From: an uncultured bacterium
GTDB taxonomy: Bacteria; Bacillota; Clostridia; Lachnospirales; Lachnospiraceae
Assembly (NCBI GenBank): GCA_948467735.1
Contig: CAOKFN010000058.1
Span: forward strand, 1 to 24,844
Length of the DNA stretch: 24,844 nt
Direction: 5' to 3'
The position numbers were made by a program, and so were the translations under genes. Shown piece after piece: positions 15,158 to 21,908 of this stretch; the first letter of the stretch is position 1; each line of letters begins with the position of its first letter. The notes beneath the pieces were generated by a model. The model had not been told where the DNA came from and ran no database searches. It saw only the letters and a program-made list of their open reading frames with translations.

Positions 15158-16164
15158 TTACTCATCCCTTCAATCGCATATGCTACGGATTTATAATTGT
15201 CGTCCTTAATGATTTTGGCAAGTCCCATCACCACGCTGGCAATAGGGTTGTCCGACACATTGACCTTCAGCCCCGTTCCTGCCGCAAGACGTTCCTCAAG
15301 GTGACTGATCTGAGAAGCGCCGCCGGTGAGATAGACGCCATGGCGGTAAATGTCCGCGGCCAGTTCCGGCGGGGTTCTTTCCAGAATCACCTTGACATTA
15401 TCCACAATGGAGTTGAAATGCTCTTCCAAGCACTCGTTTACCAGCTTTGTGGGAATTTCCCGCTCCACCGGAAGTCCGGTCACAATGTCCCTGCCATAGA
15501 CAATGGCGCCCCGTCCCTCCTGTTCCAATTCCTTTAAAGATATTTTTACCGTCTCGGAGGTTTTACCGCCGATAATCAGGCTGAATTCTTTTCTCACGGC
15601 GGTCCTGATTGCCTCGTCGAACTTTAAGCCGCCGGTTTTGATCAGACGGCTGAGCACAATGCCCCCCAGAGACAGAATCGAAATTTCCGTGGTTTCATAT
15701 CCCACGTTTACTACCAGAACGCCCTGGGAGTTCTTTACGTCAATTTCCAGCCCCAGCCCGTCGGCAACCGCTTTCTCCACCACCATGATTTTTTTGGCTT
15801 TCACATTGGCGTCTTTAATCAAATCATAAAACGCCCTTTTCTCCACCTCGGTCACATCCGTGGGAACCGCAATATAAAAATCCGCCGGCTTGGTATTGCC
15901 TTTCTGTAAATCAGAGATAAAATACCTCACCAAAGTCTCCATATTTTTAATGTCCGCAATCACGCCGCTGGACAAAGGATAAGAAATATGAATATTGCTG
16001 GGAGCTTTCTCATACATTTCATAAGCAGAGTTTCCGTAAGCAAATAAAACGTTCTTGTTTTCAATGGCAATCATATTCTTCTCCACCAGAATATGATCGT
16101 CGCCCTTACTGTAAATTTTAATGTTGTTCGTGCCTAAATCGATACCAAATGCATTGTTTGCCAA
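15154..16164 (-). CDS. mreB: Actin-like cell-shape protein MreB
   Basis: MreB forms membrane-bound filaments that guide side-wall synthesis. The phosphate-1 motif FGIDLGTNNIKIY, the connect motif around VGYETTEISILSLGG and the adenosine motif YLTGGASQI are present, and the length (336 aa) is right. The sequence departs from the usual GTANTLVY version of the phosphate-1 loop, so it may be a Mbl- or MreBH-like member. The start is a TTG with AAGGGG 8 nt upstream; no in-frame ATG fits better. It opens the shape operon, behind a strong terminator and a possible promoter at 16190-16218. Confidence 0.93.
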   Translation of the reverse strand: MANNAFGIDLGTNNIKIYSKGDDHILVEKNMIAIENKNVLFAYGNSAYEMYEKAPSNIHISYPLSSGVIADIKNMETLVRYFISDLQKGNTKPADFYIAVPTDVTEVEKRAFYDLIKDANVKAKKIMVVEKAVADGLGLEIDVKNSQGVLVVNVGYETTEISILSLGGIVLSRLIKTGGLKFDEAIRTAVRKEFSLIIGGKTSETVKISLKELEQEGRGAIVYGRDIVTGLPVEREIPTKLVNECLEEHFNSIVDNVKVILERTPPELAADIYRHGVYLTGGASQISHLEERLAAGTGLKVNVSDNPIASVVMGLAKIIKDDNYKSVAYAIEGMSK

Positions 16165-16189
16165 AATGACAACCCCTTTCTCATTGTAT

Positions 16190-16218
16190 ATTATCCATCC
16201 TTGTAAACGAGCTGCTAA
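16190..16218 (-). promoter_or_regulatory. Possible mreB operon promoter
   Basis: On the minus strand TTAGCA (16213-16218) and GATAAT (16190-16195) are spaced by 17 nt, about 25 nt upstream of the mreB start codon. The -35 match is only four of six. It directly follows the terminator after radC, where a promoter for mreB is expected. Confidence 0.45.
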
Positions 16219-16257
16219 AAGCCGGATGAGGGAAAACCTTCTGACCCATAATCCGGC
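16217..16257 (-). terminator. Rho-independent terminator after radC
   Basis: On the minus strand GCCGGAT (16257-16251) pairs with ATCCGGC (16227-16221). An inner GGG/CCC pairing lies across a small internal loop, and TTTT follows at 16220-16217. It lies in the 123-nt gap between radC and mreB and separates the repair block from the shape operon. Confidence 0.8.
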
Positions 16258-16287
16258 AGAGAGATTCCCGCGATAGCAAAAACCGGA

Positions 16288-17043
16288 CTATGCTCCAAAC
16301 CATTCGCATTCCTTAAAGCTTACATATTTCTGATCGCCGATCACAATGTGATCCAGCAGAGGAATTCCCGTCCATTCGCCCGCCGCCCTTACATCCTGCG
16401 TCAGCAGCTTGTCGGCTCTGCTGGGCGTGGGGTCTCCGCTGGGATGATTGTGTACCAAGAGAATACTCACCGCCTTGTGCTGCAGTGCCTTCAGGAAAAT
16501 CTCCCTTGGAGAAATCAGCGACATGGTAACGCTGCCCTTGGAAATCTCTTCTTTATAAATCACCTGCCCCTTGGCGTCCAGACAGACCAGCACCACGCAT
16601 TCCGTCTCCCGATGTCTCAGCAGTTCCATAAAATAAGCCGCCACCTTGCCGGAACTGTCAAACCGCAGGCCTTCCTTTGCTTTTGCGCTGCTCATTCTCA
16701 TGGAAAGCTCCGTCAGACATTTCAGCTTCACCGCCTTTACTTCCCCGATTCCGTTGATGCTCTTAAGCTCCTCCAATGTCACGTCATACAGCCCCAGCAG
16801 CCCTTCTTTCGGGTATTTGGCAAAGCTTAGCACCTCCTCCGCCAGCTGCATGGCGTTTTTTTCCTTGGTGCCGGTGCGGATAATGATGGCCAAAAGCTCC
16901 GCCTCCGTGAGATTTTCCGGCCCGAACCTCAGAAACCGCTCATAGGGAAGCTCCGGCGCTTTTGCCGGTTTTAATGTCTCCTCCGCAGCCGGTTCCATGT
17001 CCGCTGCCGCCGTAATTGTCGATGTCCGTTCTTTTTTACTCAT
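16288..17043 (-). CDS. radC: RadC/YsxA-family JAMM-domain protein
   Basis: This member of the RadC family is conventionally annotated as a DNA repair protein, but its biochemical role is unclear. A helix-hairpin-helix-like segment (LKSINGIGEVKAVKLK) precedes the JAB/JAMM metalloprotease-like domain. That domain contains HNHPSGDPTPSRAD, which is the HxH...D zinc signature, near residues 196-209. The N-terminus carries a variable Ala/Glu-rich stretch before LPYERFLRFGPENLT. AGGAG lies 4 nt before the ATG at 17043. The radC-mreBCD order is conserved in Firmicutes, although a terminator separates them here. The start codon lies within one arm of an inverted repeat. Confidence 0.93.
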   Translation of the reverse strand: MSKKERTSTITAAADMEPAAEETLKPAKAPELPYERFLRFGPENLTEAELLAIIIRTGTKEKNAMQLAEEVLSFAKYPKEGLLGLYDVTLEELKSINGIGEVKAVKLKCLTELSMRMSSAKAKEGLRFDSSGKVAAYFMELLRHRETECVVLVCLDAKGQVIYKEEISKGSVTMSLISPREIFLKALQHKAVSILLVHNHPSGDPTPSRADKLLTQDVRAAGEWTGIPLLDHIVIGDQKYVSFKECEWFGA

Positions 17044-17074
17044 GCGTCTCCTGTTCCAGCCTTCTCCGACGCAT
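17042..17074 (-). promoter_or_regulatory. Inverted repeat over the radC start codon
   Basis: On the minus strand ATGCGTC (17074-17068) is a perfect complement of GACGCAT (17048-17042), with a 19-nt loop containing the AGGAG ribosome binding site at its edge. The second arm covers the A and T of the radC start codon. If it forms, the hairpin would limit translation initiation. Formation is unproven. Confidence 0.35.
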
Positions 17075-17141
17075 CATGAAAGTCAGGCGGCCCAAGCCCG
17101 ATGTCCCATTCTCTTTTGCTCTTATTCCTACAGACCTCTAT

Positions 17142-17170
17142 ATAGTACCACAAAATGTAAAAACTGTACA
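17142..17170 (-). promoter_or_regulatory. Possible radC promoter
   Basis: TGTACA (17165-17170) and TACTAT (17142-17147) are spaced by 17 nt on the minus strand, about 100 nt before the radC ATG. Each box matches four of six consensus positions. The gap 17044-17201 contains no gene I can support and no clear terminator for the preceding gene. Confidence 0.38.
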
Positions 17171-17201
17171 CAAAAATCATAGAATTAATTTTGATGTTTT
17201 T

Positions 17202-18611
17202 CTACACAATGCTGCAATTCAATTTATTTTTATCCACCAATCCTTTATTTACAAGGACCTGCAGGGTTTTTAAAATACCGAATTTCGCATGCTGCCAAGT
17301 CAGGCCTCCCTGAAAATAGACCGCGTAAGGCGGCCTGATGGGCGCGTCCGCCGAAAGCTCGATGGAGGATCCCGCCACAAAAGCGCCCGCGGCCATGATA
17401 ACCTGCGCGTCGTAGCCGGGCATATCCGCAGGCTGGGGAGCAGCGTGACTGTCCACGGGGGCGGCGGCCTGAATTCCCTCGCAAAACGCAATGACGCTCT
17501 CGGGCTTGCGGAAGGTAATCGCCTGAATAATATCGTGCCTGCTCTCGCCGCCGTTTGGAATTACGTCGAAGCCAAGTCTCTCATAAAGATTTGCGGCAAA
17601 AACCGCTCCCTTTAATGCGGAAGCCGTCACAACAGGGGCCAGAAACAGTCCCTGATAAAAATCCTTCAACACTCCCAGAGAAGCCCCCACTTCTTTGCCA
17701 AGCCCCGGAGAGGTAAGCCGGAAAGCGGCGTTTTCCACGCAGGCTCTTTTCCCGGCAATATACCCGCCTATGGGCGCCAGACCGCCCCCGGGATTCTTAA
17801 TCAGAGAACCCACCGCCATGTCCGCCCCAACGTCGCTTGGCTCCACAGCCTCCACAAATTCCCCGTAACAATTATCCACCATGCAGAGCACATCCGGCTT
17901 GATTTTCTTGATAAAAGCAATCAGTTCCCCGATGCGTTCCACCGACAGGGTGGGTCTGGTCTGATATCCCTTGGAGCGCTGAATGGTAACAAGCCTTGTG
18001 CGTTCGTTCAGGGCGTTTTGAATGCCCTCGTAATCAAAACCGCCGTCCTCCAGCAGATTCACCTGTCTGTAGGTGATTCCGTATTCCGCAAGGGAACCCT
18101 TCGAGGGCCGGATTCCGATGACCTCTTCCAAAGTGTCATAGGGCTTCCCCACAGGGGAAAGCAGTTCGTCTCCGGGCCGCAGATTACTCATCAAAGCCAA
18201 TGCCAGCGCATGGGTCCCGCAGGTAATCTGCGGGCGCACCAAGGCGTCCTCCGTGTGGAAGACCTTGGCGTAAACTGCCTCCAGCGTATCCCGCCCCAGA
18301 TCGTCATAGCCGTAGCCTGTGGTTCCCAGAAGGCAGGCCGCGCTGACCTGACATTCCTGCATGGCCTTAATGATTTTCAGCTGATTGTATTCCGCAATTT
18401 CATCTATTTGTTCAAATCTTGTCTCCAGCGTCTTTAAAACCTGATTTCCATAGGCATACACCGCGCTGTCAATTCCCATGTGCCCGTACATTTCCTCAAG
18501 CTTCGGGGAATTTTCCCTAGGATGAGTTTCCTTTTCGCGATTTTCCCTGCCGTGGTTTTCTTTTTCCCGACTTTCTTTTTCGTATGTTTCCTTTTCGTAA
18601 TTTCCCGACAT
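17202..18611 (-). CDS. Methionine gamma-lyase-family PLP protein (YnbB / 'aluminium resistance' family)
   Basis: This fold-type I PLP enzyme belongs to the Cys/Met metabolism superfamily and is often annotated as methionine gamma-lyase family or aluminium resistance protein; the true substrate is unknown. Visible motifs are QITCGTHALALAL near the cofactor site, MVDNCYGEFVE, and GSLIKNPGGGLAPIGGY with the probable PLP lysine. Recognisable family sequence starts around KLEEMYGHMGI, about 37 residues in. Before it lies a charged stretch made of six 15-nt tandem repeats. The frame opens at 18629, but GAGG is 8 nt from the ATG at 18611, so that start is preferred. The gene follows miaA, as in Clostridia and Bacillus. 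Confidence 0.88.
   Translation of the reverse strand: MSGNYEKETYEKESREKENHGRENREKETHPRENSPKLEEMYGHMGIDSAVYAYGNQVLKTLETRFEQIDEIAEYNQLKIIKAMQECQVSAACLLGTTGYGYDDLGRDTLEAVYAKVFHTEDALVRPQITCGTHALALALMSNLRPGDELLSPVGKPYDTLEEVIGIRPSKGSLAEYGITYRQVNLLEDGGFDYEGIQNALNERTRLVTIQRSKGYQTRPTLSVERIGELIAFIKKIKPDVLCMVDNCYGEFVEAVEPSDVGADMAVGSLIKNPGGGLAPIGGYIAGKRACVENAAFRLTSPGLGKEVGASLGVLKDFYQGLFLAPVVTASALKGAVFAANLYERLGFDVIPNGGESRHDIIQAITFRKPESVIAFCEGIQAAAPVDSHAAPQPADMPGYDAQVIMAAGAFVAGSSIELSADAPIRPPYAVYFQGGLTWQHAKFGILKTLQVLVNKGLVDKNKLNCSIV
18510..18599 (-). repeat. Six 15-nt tandem repeats in the N-terminus of the PLP protein
   Basis: Six in-frame 15-nt units encode YEKET, YEKES, REKEN, HGREN, REKET and HPREN. 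The consensus DNA is close to CGGGAAAAGGAAACT. Units four and six share AGGGAAAAT endings, which suggests that a larger two-unit block was also duplicated. The repeats form a hydrophilic, charged extension ahead of the enzyme fold. Confidence 0.85.
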
Positions 18612-18636
18612 TCTATTTTCCTCTGCCATTATTATT

Positions 18637-19629
18637 TCAACGCCGTTCTTCCATGGAATAATTCTCTTTCCTAGGCGGCAGGCGTTCCCCGATTATCGTC
18701 AAAAGCTGCCGCAGAATCCTGTCCTCCTCATACCCGAACGACTCTTTTTCCACCCATATCACATCCTGTTCCCGGCGAAACCACGTCAGCTGCCGCTTTG
18801 CAAAATGCCTTGTGTCCCGCTTCAAAAGTTCCACGGCCTCTTCCAGCGTCATATCCCCCTCCAAATACGCCAGTATTTCCTTATAGCCAAGCCCCTGCAT
18901 GGAAACCATGCCCCTATGGCATCCAAGAGCCTTAAGCTTCCTCACTTCTTCCACAAGCCCCCCCTCAAGCATTTCCTCCACCCGCCTGTCAATTCGCTCA
19001 TAAAGTCGTTCTCTGGATTCGTTCAGCACAAAATAACAGGCTTGATATGCGGAAGGCTTCTGCCTCTCCCTTTCATTATGACGCGAAATGGGTTCTCCTG
19101 TCAAATGATAATATTCCAAAGCGCGTATGGTGCGCTTGATATTGTTGGCATGAATGGCCTCGGCGGAATCCGGATCCACTTCCCGCAGCAGCTCATGCAG
19201 CCATTCCGCGCCCTTTTCTGCCGCCAGCGCCTCCATGGAGACCCGATACGCCGTATCATTTTCATTTTCCACAAAATCAATATCCCGAAGCAGCGCCTGA
19301 ATGTAGAATCCCGTGCCTCCCGTTACAATAGGGATATGCCCCCGCTCATAGATACCCGGCAGGCATTGCTCGCACTTTTCTTTGAACACCGCCACATTAA
19401 AAGCCTCCCAAGGCTCCAGAATATCAATCATATGATGGGGAATCCCCTTCATCTCCTCCCGTGTAATTTTGGCGGAACCGATATTCATATGCCTGTAGAC
19501 CTGCATGGAATCCGCCGATACAATCTCTCCGCCCACCGCCTCCGCCAAGGCGATGGACAGCTTCGTCTTGCCCACCGCCGTCGGCCCCGCCAGAATAATC
19601 ATGGGACGGGATTTCCTGCTGACGCTCAT
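18637..19629 (-). CDS. miaA: tRNA dimethylallyltransferase
   Basis: MiaA transfers a dimethylallyl group to N6 of A37 in tRNAs that read codons starting with U. The P-loop GPTAVGKT lies at residues 15-22. SADSMQVYRHMNIGSAK and TGGTGFYIQALL are diagnostic, and the RDTRHFAKRQLTWFRR motif is present near the C-terminus. The frame opens with a TTG at 19653 overlapping the mutL stop, but the ATG at 19629 has GAGG 7 nt upstream and gives the usual short lead (330 aa). The C-terminus ends NYSMEERR, containing the same TATTCCATGGAA core as the repeat array at 5777-5884. Confidence 0.95.
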   Translation of the reverse strand: MSVSRKSRPMIILAGPTAVGKTKLSIALAEAVGGEIVSADSMQVYRHMNIGSAKITREEMKGIPHHMIDILEPWEAFNVAVFKEKCEQCLPGIYERGHIPIVTGGTGFYIQALLRDIDFVENENDTAYRVSMEALAAEKGAEWLHELLREVDPDSAEAIHANNIKRTIRALEYYHLTGEPISRHNERERQKPSAYQACYFVLNESRERLYERIDRRVEEMLEGGLVEEVRKLKALGCHRGMVSMQGLGYKEILAYLEGDMTLEEAVELLKRDTRHFAKRQLTWFRREQDVIWVEKESFGYEEDRILRQLLTIIGERLPPRKENYSMEERR

Positions 19630-19649
19630 TGCACTACCTCTTATTCCCC

Positions 19650-21875
19650 TCAATTCACAATCCTCTTAAATTTGCGCTCCATTTCCGTCTTTGTCATTGC
19701 CACAATGGTGGGCCTGCCGTGAGGACAGTTGTAGGGATTGTCCAAAGTGAGCAGTTCGTCAATGAGAGCCTCCGCTTCCGCAAGGCTCAGCCTGCTGTTT
19801 CCCTTTACTGCGGCTTTACAGGACATAGAGGCTATCTTTTCTTCGATCACCCGCACGCTGCCGCCCGTCCCTCTTAACATACTGCCCTCTGACAGCCCGT
19901 TCAATACCTCCAAAAACATTTCCTGCTCATTGCATCCGTATAAATCCACGGGCACGCCCCTCAACGCGTATTCGCTGCCGCCGAATTCTTCGATTTCAAA
20001 TCCAAACGCCTCGAACACTTCCCTATGCTCTTTCAGCACCGCTTCTTCCTGTCCTGACAAACTGACAATCACAGGCGGCAGCAGACTTTGGGACAGGGGC
20101 GTCTTTTCTCTGTACTGCTTCATCAATCTCTCGTAATTGACCTTTTCATGGGCGGCGTGCTGGTCGATCATCAACAGCTTCTCCTCGAATTCAATCAGCC
20201 AGTAAGTCTCAAACACCTGCCCGATAATGCGGAATCTGCTCCGATTGTCAACCGTAAGGATTTTATCATCAAAAAGATTCATCTGCCGTTCCTCTTCTTT
20301 CACGGGTACGCCATGAGGAACTGCGGACTTAATTTCCGCCTGATTTTCCGCCAAACGGCCGGACCCCGCCAAGCTTACAGTCAGGCCGGGATTACCCGTA
20401 AGAGAACGATGCGAAAATGAACTGGATTCTTCTGACAGATTTCCCGAATTCCTTGAACCTCCCGAATTTCCGGAAAACTCGGACGTCTCCGTAAAAAAAG
20501 GTTCTTCCGCCTCCGTATTCGGCCCGCCTGCCTGCGGCGCAGTTTCCGGCGCATGGCTTTCCGGCTTTATTCCATTAACATCCCCTGATTCCATGGAATG
20601 CTCTTTTTCCATCGAGTGCCCTGATTCCATGGGACGCTCTGATTCCGATTCCTGTGTTTTTTCCGCTGATACACTGTTTTTCACACGGTTCCACACAGGG
20701 CTTTGGACGAATTCCCGGGCCGAAGGACAATCCTGAACATACCGCGCCTCTTCCATCACCTGATAAGAAACGCCGCGTTTCAGCTCAAAGGGTTCGGGGA
20801 CGGCTTTTGCTTCCTGCGCCTTTTTTTCCGCCGCCTGCTCCGCCCTGCGTTCCTTCTCCGTTGACAAAAGCGCCTCCGGTATCATCTCCCGCTGCACCAG
20901 CGCCTTTTTCACCGACTCCGTCAAGAAATTACAGAATCCCAGCGTGTCGCTGAAACGCACGTCCATTTTCGTGGGATGCACGTTCACATCCACACATGCG
21001 GTATCCATCCTGATATGCAGCACGCAGAACGGAAATTTATGCTGCATCAAATATTCTTTATATCCTTCCTCCACCGCTTTCGCAATCACATTGCTGCGGA
21101 TAAACCTCCCGTTGATAAAATAAATCTCAAAATTCCGGTTGGAGCGCACCTGAACCGGCTTACCCAGATATCCTTCCACGCGGATTCCTGCGCGTTCGGC
21201 CTGAATCGGCACAAGCGCCTCCGCCGCCTCGCGCCCGTAAATACGATAAATCACTTCCCTCAAATCACCGTTTCCGGAGGTATGGAATTTCAACTGTCCC
21301 CCCAGCAGCAGTTTAAAAGAAATATCGGGTCTGGATAAGGCCAGATGCTCCATCAAGGACGCAATATAACCCCCTTCCGTGGCAGGCTGTTTCAAAAATT
21401 TCCGTCTGGCAGGGGTGTTAAAAAAGAGATTGCGCACAATAAACGTCGTGCCTTCCGGCGCGCCCACCTCGTCAAAACTGATCTCTTTTGCGCCCTCTAA
21501 CAGAATCCGGCTGCCCAGCATGGTATCCGATACTTTTGTGATAACTTCTACTTTTCCCACCGCCGCAATGCTGGATAAGGCCTCTCCCCGAAATCCCAGA
21601 CTGGATATCCGCACCAAATCGGCGGCATTCTCTATTTTGCTGGTGGCATGACGCAGAAAGGCCGTCCTCAGCTGATTTCGTTCCATGCCGCTTCCGTTGT
21701 CGGTCACGCGGATAAACTCAATTCCCCCGTCCTTTGCCTCCACTGTAACGGCGCAGGCCCCCGCGTCGATGGCGTTTTCCACCAGCTCCTTCACCACGCT
21801 GGACGGACGCTCCACCACTTCCCCCGCCGCTATCTTATCTATTGTCTCCGAATCCAAGATATGTATCTGCGCCAT
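19650..21875 (-). CDS. mutL: DNA mismatch repair protein MutL with endonuclease domain
   Basis: MutL couples MutS mismatch recognition to strand nicking. The N-terminal GHKL ATPase shows IAAGEVVERPSSVVKELVENA, DNGSGM and GFRGEALSS. The C-terminal domain has the metal-dependent endonuclease motif DQHAAHEKVNYE (about residues 569-580), CKAAVK and CPHGRPT, so it nicks DNA itself, as in bacteria without MutH. At 741 aa it is about 100 residues longer than usual. The extra length is in the linker (about 350-560), rich in Ser, Gly and Glu and containing three 18-nt SME repeats. QMNLF near residue 529 resembles a beta-clamp-binding motif. It starts 33 nt after mutS. Confidence 0.96.
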   Translation of the reverse strand: MAQIHILDSETIDKIAAGEVVERPSSVVKELVENAIDAGACAVTVEAKDGGIEFIRVTDNGSGMERNQLRTAFLRHATSKIENAADLVRISSLGFRGEALSSIAAVGKVEVITKVSDTMLGSRILLEGAKEISFDEVGAPEGTTFIVRNLFFNTPARRKFLKQPATEGGYIASLMEHLALSRPDISFKLLLGGQLKFHTSGNGDLREVIYRIYGREAAEALVPIQAERAGIRVEGYLGKPVQVRSNRNFEIYFINGRFIRSNVIAKAVEEGYKEYLMQHKFPFCVLHIRMDTACVDVNVHPTKMDVRFSDTLGFCNFLTESVKKALVQREMIPEALLSTEKERRAEQAAEKKAQEAKAVPEPFELKRGVSYQVMEEARYVQDCPSAREFVQSPVWNRVKNSVSAEKTQESESERPMESGHSMEKEHSMESGDVNGIKPESHAPETAPQAGGPNTEAEEPFFTETSEFSGNSGGSRNSGNLSEESSSFSHRSLTGNPGLTVSLAGSGRLAENQAEIKSAVPHGVPVKEEERQMNLFDDKILTVDNRSRFRIIGQVFETYWLIEFEEKLLMIDQHAAHEKVNYERLMKQYREKTPLSQSLLPPVIVSLSGQEEAVLKEHREVFEAFGFEIEEFGGSEYALRGVPVDLYGCNEQEMFLEVLNGLSEGSMLRGTGGSVRVIEEKIASMSCKAAVKGNSRLSLAEAEALIDELLTLDNPYNCPHGRPTIVAMTKTEMERKFKRIVN
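20583..20636 (-). repeat. Three 18-nt SME repeats in the MutL linker
   Basis: Three contiguous in-frame 18-nt units encode RPMESG (20636-20619), HSMEKE (20618-20601) and HSMESG (20600-20583). Units one and three differ at only four positions, and the core is the same CCATGG palindrome as in the intergenic array. A degenerate fourth unit encoding QESESE precedes them at 20654-20637. They fall in the disordered linker between the ATPase and endonuclease domains. Confidence 0.85.
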
Positions 21876-21908
21876 CTCTCCCCTACCTCTTTCATCCTGT
21901 CCGTCTCA

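Noticed and set aside
16990..17002. The DMEPAAEE segment of the RadC N-terminus as a possible SME relic
   Set aside because: Only half of the palindromic core is present and there is no 18-nt neighbour, so the resemblance is too weak.
18805..19722. A 305-codon plus-strand open frame antisense to miaA
   Set aside because: It is antisense to a well-supported gene, with no recognisable domain or ribosome binding site.
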